From Lewinellaceae bacterium (GTDB lineage: Bacteria; Bacteroidota; Bacteroidia; Chitinophagales; Saprospiraceae), in assembly GCA_020636325.1 (NCBI GenBank), contig JACJYC010000018.1, positions 102,321 to 166,320 on the forward strand: a stretch of DNA of 64,000 bases, given 5' to 3'. Below are positions 59,934 through 64,000 of the stretch, in pieces. The notes beneath the pieces are model-generated. The model made no database searches and was not told the origin of the DNA. It worked only from the letters and a program-made list of their open reading frames with translations. Position 1 is the first letter of the stretch. The number at the start of each line of letters is the position of its first letter. The position numbers were made by a program, and so were the translations under genes.

Positions 59934-61346
59934 ATGGAAAAAAGTAAACTATTGCAATTGCTCAAGAGTTTCGGGCGGCAGGAATGGCGGTCTTTTCTGG
60001 ATTTTGTCGCATCTCCCTATTTCAATACGCGGACGGAATTGACGGAGCTTGCCCGGTACCTGGAAGGCCGGCTGACGGGAAATCCCGCCGATGTGCCGGA
60101 CAAAAAAGCCGCATTCGGTCATTTGTTTCCCGGCCTGCCGTACGATGAAAAGATGATGCGGTATCTGCTCAGCGACCTGTTCAGGCTGGCAGCCCGCTAC
60201 CTCGCCGTGAAAAGGTACGAACAGCAGGAGCGGCGCGTTCAACTCGATCAGCTGCATTGCTTCATCGATCATAACCAGCCGAAAGCCTACAGCCGGCTCA
60301 GGGATAAGGTCGAACAATCCTTATCGGAAGTCCACCTGATGGACGAAGACCACTACTTTCACCTGTTCATGCTGGCGGAGATAGAAGAGCACAATTTCAC
60401 GTTGCAAAAAGTGAGGAGGAACGATCCCTTTATCCAGATGGCCTCCGACCGTCTGGACGCCTATTTTTGCCTGAAAAAGCTGAAGTACAGTTGCAACATG
60501 CTCGATCGCCAGGCCATTCTCCAGACCGATTACAACCTCACCTTTACCGACGAGATCCTCGGTTTTCTGGAGCGAAAGGATTTTCTCAACCAGGATATCC
60601 TGCGGTTTTACGGGGCCATCTTCCGGTCGTTGAAGGAAGAGAACAATGAGGCCCACTATTTCGAGCTCCGGCGGCTGCTCCGCGAACGGGCCGGCAATTT
60701 TTCGGCTGACGACCTGCGGGACATCTATTACCTGGCCATCAATTTCTGCGCCCGCAAGATCCGGAAAGGCGAAGAAGCCTTCGCCCGGGAGGCATTGGAG
60801 CTTTACCTGGACGGCATTGAACGCAAAGTGCTCTTTGAATCGGGGCACCTGTCTCCCTTCGCCTTCACCAATGTCGTAAAACTGGCCCTCCGCCTGCAGC
60901 GGTTCAAATGGATCGAAGAATTCATCCGCCGGTACTCGCCCAACCTGCCGGAGCGATTCCGCCAGAATGCGCTGCACTACAACCTGGCGGAGCTTTATTA
61001 CTACACCCGCGACTATGACAAAGCGCTGGAGTTCCTGAACCAGGTCAAGTTTTCCGACCTCAATTACCACCTCGGCTCCCGCGTCATGCTGGCCAAGATC
61101 TATTACGAGACCCGCGAAGATCCGGCGCTTTCCTCGCTGCTGGCCGCTTTTACCCTGTTCCTGAAGCGAAACCGCGCCATATCGGATGAGATCAAACAGA
61201 CCTATCTCAATTTTTGCGACATCCTGGTCCGGATCCTGCGCAAGGACCCCGAAAACCGGACGGAGATCAGATCCGTCGTCGAAAACACCGACCGGCTGAC
61301 GGATCGAAGCTGGCTGATGAACATTCTTGATGAAGCGCAGGGCTGA
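59934..61346 (+). CDS. orphan helical protein, paralogue of 31389-32882
   Basis: A 470-residue soluble protein, all-helical by inspection, without signal peptide. It shares SPYFN near residue 30, a similar chain of hydrophobic-helix repeats and a C-terminal LR(I/K)L..DPENRTEI region with the 497-residue protein at 31389-32882. The phrases YYYTRDYDKALEFLNQVKF and ALELYLDGIERKVLFE resemble TPR-like units. No family recognised; it is probably specific to Saprospiria or close relatives. The M61 peptidase gene follows after 39 bp. Confidence 0.65.
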   Translation: MEKSKLLQLLKSFGRQEWRSFLDFVASPYFNTRTELTELARYLEGRLTGNPADVPDKKAAFGHLFPGLPYDEKMMRYLLSDLFRLAARYLAVKRYEQQERRVQLDQLHCFIDHNQPKAYSRLRDKVEQSLSEVHLMDEDHYFHLFMLAEIEEHNFTLQKVRRNDPFIQMASDRLDAYFCLKKLKYSCNMLDRQAILQTDYNLTFTDEILGFLERKDFLNQDILRFYGAIFRSLKEENNEAHYFELRRLLRERAGNFSADDLRDIYYLAINFCARKIRKGEEAFAREALELYLDGIERKVLFESGHLSPFAFTNVVKLALRLQRFKWIEEFIRRYSPNLPERFRQNALHYNLAELYYYTRDYDKALEFLNQVKFSDLNYHLGSRVMLAKIYYETREDPALSSLLAAFTLFLKRNRAISDEIKQTYLNFCDILVRILRKDPENRTEIRSVVENTDRLTDRSWLMNILDEAQG

Positions 61347-61385
61347 TAATTCATTAACTTTAAGCCGCCATGTAAAATCAATTGT

Positions 61386-63173
61386 ATGAAAAACCTCCTC
61401 ACCGCTTTTATCCTGCTCTGGGCCCTGGTCTTATCCGGCCAGAGCAGCCTCCACTTTACGGTCACCATGGATCAGCCTTCTACCCACCTCTATCAGGTGC
61501 GAATGGACATCCGGGGCTTCGACGGCCCGCTGGACCTGAAAATGCCGGCCTGGACGCCCGGGTATTACTGGTTGCTGGACCTGGCCAAAAACGTATCCGG
61601 ATTCACCGCGCTGTCCGGAGACGGGCGCCGGCTTGATTGGGATAAAACCGCCAAAAATACCTGGCATATCGAAACCGGAGGCGCCCCCGAAGTAGTCGTG
61701 ACCTACAACGTATACGCCTTCACCCAATCGGTGGCTCACCCCTTCCTCGACGACGGCAGGGGGTTTATCTCGCCTACGGGCATTTTCCTGCATCCCGAAG
61801 GGCATAAGGACCACCCGGTAACCGTGACGATCAAACCCTATAAGGAATGGTCGGAGATCTCCACCGGCCTGGACCCCGTCCCGGGCCGCCCCGGCACATT
61901 CGAGGCAGCCGATTACGATGTTTTGTATGACTGTCCGACGCTGGTCGGCAACCAGCAGATCCTGTCATTCCAGGTCAACGGCATCCCGCATGCGGTTGCC
62001 CTGGAAAACCCGGTGGACGATTCATTCCGGGATAAATACGTATCGGACCTGAAAAAGATCGTAGAAACGGGGTCGGCCGTCATCGGCGATATCCCCTACA
62101 AGCATTATACTTTCATCATCATGGGGCGCGGCGGCGGCGGCCTGGAACACAGCAATTCCATGGCCGTTTATTCGGGCCGCAACTACAGCCTTAGCGACGC
62201 TCCCGGTTACAAGCGGTGGCTGGCGTTCCTGTCGCACGAATATTTCCACCTGTACAACATCAAGTCCATCCGCCCGATCAACCTCGGCCCCTTTGATTAT
62301 GACCGCGAGAACCTCACGCATATGCTTTGGGTATCCGAAGGTTTTACGGTTTATTTCGAATACGTCATCGTCAACCAGGGCGGCCTTATGAACCGGGAAG
62401 AAACCCTGGAAGCCTTTACGCACAACATCACCAATTACGAATACCTGCCGGGGAGCCGCGTCCAGTCGGCCACCGAGTCGAGCTACGACACCTGGCTCCA
62501 GTTCTTCAACCGGAGCGACAATGCCGACAATACGGCCATCAGCTATTACGACAAAGGCTGCATCCTGGGCCTGCTGATGGACCTGAAGATCCGGCACGAG
62601 ACCAAGGGCAAAAAATCGCTGACCGACGTGATGCGAACCTTGTACCGAACCTATTTCCAGGAGCTGAAACGGGGCTTTACGGACGACGAATTCCGGGAAG
62701 TCTGCGAAAAAACCGCGGGCGTTTCGCTGGAGGAGATCTTCCGGTACGCGTCCACCACCGAGCCGATCGACTACGGCAAGTACCTCGCATACGCCGGCAT
62801 GACCATCGATACGAAGCCGGCGGAACTGCCGGGCGCCTTTTGGGGCGCAACTGTCCAGGAGCGCAACAACAACCTGACCGTCACGGCCATCGAGCAGGGT
62901 TCGCCTGCCTGGCAATCGGGGCTCAGCACCCAGGACCAGTTGCTGGAAATAAACGGCCAGCCCGCTACCCGGGAATTGCTGGACAAGACCCTGGGCGCGG
63001 CATCGGCCGGGGACCCGATCACGGTGAAGGTCACCCGCCGGACCGGCGAAAAGACCATCACCTGCAGCCTGTCGAAAAAAAGCAGGCCGGGTTTCCGGAT
63101 CAGCCCGCTGCCCGGTGCGACGCCCGAACAAGTGGCGATCCGGGATCAATGGCTGGCTCCCGACCGGAAATAA
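61386..63173 (+). CDS. M61 family metallopeptidase with PDZ domain
   Basis: A 595-residue exported metallopeptidase (signal MKNLLTAFILLWALVLSGQ). The N-terminal beta domain (to about 200) is followed by a thermolysin-like catalytic part: HEYFH (284-288) and the third zinc ligand Glu318 in WVSEGFTVYFE. The C-terminal PDZ domain (about 490-590, LTVTAIEQGSPAWQSGLSTQDQLLEINGQPA) is typical of the M61 glycyl aminopeptidase family. It would trim N-terminal Gly/Ala residues from peptides in the periplasm or outside. Confidence 0.92.
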   Translation: MKNLLTAFILLWALVLSGQSSLHFTVTMDQPSTHLYQVRMDIRGFDGPLDLKMPAWTPGYYWLLDLAKNVSGFTALSGDGRRLDWDKTAKNTWHIETGGAPEVVVTYNVYAFTQSVAHPFLDDGRGFISPTGIFLHPEGHKDHPVTVTIKPYKEWSEISTGLDPVPGRPGTFEAADYDVLYDCPTLVGNQQILSFQVNGIPHAVALENPVDDSFRDKYVSDLKKIVETGSAVIGDIPYKHYTFIIMGRGGGGLEHSNSMAVYSGRNYSLSDAPGYKRWLAFLSHEYFHLYNIKSIRPINLGPFDYDRENLTHMLWVSEGFTVYFEYVIVNQGGLMNREETLEAFTHNITNYEYLPGSRVQSATESSYDTWLQFFNRSDNADNTAISYYDKGCILGLLMDLKIRHETKGKKSLTDVMRTLYRTYFQELKRGFTDDEFREVCEKTAGVSLEEIFRYASTTEPIDYGKYLAYAGMTIDTKPAELPGAFWGATVQERNNNLTVTAIEQGSPAWQSGLSTQDQLLEINGQPATRELLDKTLGAASAGDPITVKVTRRTGEKTITCSLSKKSRPGFRISPLPGATPEQVAIRDQWLAPDRK

Positions 63174-63227
63174 TTGCCGCAAGTTTACGATTCATTACTT
63201 TTCCAGCTCAAAAATCAGTTTGTCACC

Positions 63228-63920
63228 ATGATGAATCCGGTTTCAGATCACAGGCAAGGCCCCATCCGGGATCACCTCTACACCTATGCCGACGGCAAGG
63301 AATTCGAGGGAAAAACACCCGAGGAAGTATTTACCCAAATTTACCAAGGCAACCTCTGGGAAAACAGTCAATCTGTTTCCGGGCACGGCTCCACTCCCGA
63401 ACAGACCGCTGAGATCCTGCGGTTGCTGCCCGGAATGCTGCGCAGGTTGGGCGTGAAAACCCTGATCGACGTTCCTTGCGGCGATTTCAACTGGATGCAA
63501 CACCTGGACCTGTCGGGAATAGCCTATACCGGTGCGGATATCGTCGGGGAGCTTATCGAATCCCACCGGCTGAAATATGCGAGGGAAGGGGTTCAATTCG
63601 AACACTTCAACCTGCTCCGGGATACCCTGGGCGCCTACGACCTGGTTTTCTGCCGCGACTGCCTGGTCCACTTTTCCATCGGCGACATCCACCGCGCATT
63701 GGACAATATCCGTACGAGCGGCTCCCGCTACCTGATGACCACCACCTTCACCGGCCAGACCGAAAACAGGGATATCCCTACGGGCGGCTGGCGGCCGCTC
63801 AATTTCCAGCTGCCGCCGTTCAACTTCCCCGAACCGGTTATGCTGTTGAATGAAAAATGTACGGAGTGGGACGGGTTGTTCGGGGATAAAAGCCTGGGGG
63901 TTTGGAGGGTGGATGCTTGA
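63228..63920 (+). CDS. class I SAM-dependent methyltransferase
   Basis: A 230-residue cytoplasmic protein. I start it at ATG 63228; another ATG follows directly at 63231. The SAM-binding motif I is TLIDVPCGDFNW (about 79-90), followed by the acidic motif ADIVGELIE and motif IV-like FCRDCLVHFSIGDI. A GGWRPLNFQLPPFNFPEP segment near the C-terminus is typical of a subgroup of bacterial methyltransferases with unknown substrates. It follows the peptidase gene by 54 bp and is probably in the same unit. Confidence 0.85.
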   Translation: MMNPVSDHRQGPIRDHLYTYADGKEFEGKTPEEVFTQIYQGNLWENSQSVSGHGSTPEQTAEILRLLPGMLRRLGVKTLIDVPCGDFNWMQHLDLSGIAYTGADIVGELIESHRLKYAREGVQFEHFNLLRDTLGAYDLVFCRDCLVHFSIGDIHRALDNIRTSGSRYLMTTTFTGQTENRDIPTGGWRPLNFQLPPFNFPEPVMLLNEKCTEWDGLFGDKSLGVWRVDA

Positions 63921-64000
63921 TGCTGCCCGCCGCCGCTCTTGGGGAGCTTTGGCGGACGGGGGATGCTGGATGCTGCCACGCCGCGGCGTGGTGGATGCTT
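63921..64000. repeat. simple repeat at window end (GGATGCT units)
   Basis: The last bases contain several copies of GGATGCT and CTGCC(G/A)CC and a short GC-rich palindrome (CCACGCCGCGGCGTGG, about 63976-63991). The window stops inside this tract, so its extent is unknown. Confidence 0.6.

Overview
The window looks like chromosome from a member of the Bacteroidota, most likely the Saprospiria (Lewinella/Haliscomenobacter-like). The support is a SusC/SusD pair, C-terminal sorting domains of the type IX secretion system (T9SS) on several large secreted proteins, BACON domains, a DUF5777 beta-barrel, promoter-like TAnnTTTG boxes, and families of short AT-rich tandem repeats between genes. Base composition is moderately GC-rich. 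The exception is a small, visibly AT-richer patch at 9558-10590 that holds a toxin-antitoxin pair. No rRNA, tRNA, CRISPR array, transposase or phage gene was recognised.

Layout. 1-260: tail of an S41 peptidase. 323-4522 (minus): a four-gene ABC-type tripartite efflux operon (ATPase, HlyD-type adaptor, FtsX-like permease, TolC-like outer membrane factor). 4818-9508: an alpha/beta hydrolase, a Tat-exported Gfo/Idh/MocA oxidoreductase and a T9SS-secreted esterase-like protein. 9558-10180 (minus): MntA-HepT. 10592-13853: S41 peptidase, ChaN-like haem-binding protein, phosphopantetheinyl transferase. 14056-24120: a compact six-gene operon for a large electron-transfer system, described below. 24429-27566 (minus): a fused CcsBA cytochrome c synthase. 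27817-33104: a membrane protein, a DUF58 protein, a 46-residue double-glycine peptide and an orphan helical protein. 33105-39965: a subtilisin-like 1835-residue secreted protein and two small secreted proteins. 40101-47907: a TPR-CHAT protease-like protein and two ECF sigma-factor cassettes, one with a TPR-bearing putative anti-sigma factor and one with an unusual anti-sigma/TonB hybrid, plus a nitroreductase. 48146-55767: GH127 arabinofuranosidase and SusD/SusC. 56347-58441 (minus): two haem c lipoproteins and a DUF5777 barrel. 58582-63920: a dockerin/cohesin-like T9SS protein, a second orphan helical protein, an M61 peptidase and a methyltransferase.

The most unusual region is 14056-24120. 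It encodes, in one direction with tiny gaps or overlaps, a histidine-rich cytochrome b-like membrane protein, a membrane-anchored ferredoxin-flavin oxidoreductase, a 23-haem cytochrome c, a 46-haem cytochrome c, an outer-membrane beta-barrel and an OB-fold lipoprotein. A cytochrome c maturation enzyme lies next door. Read together, they look like a route that carries electrons from NAD(P)H across the inner membrane, the periplasm and possibly the outer membrane. This is inference from gene content; no such system is known to me from this group by name.

Other points of note are the GG-motif peptide at 31185, the CHAT/sigma cassette, the SusC-like sequence embedded in a TonB/anti-sigma hybrid, a CX4CH haem site, and 8-bp repeat families flanking the GH127 gene in opposite orientation.
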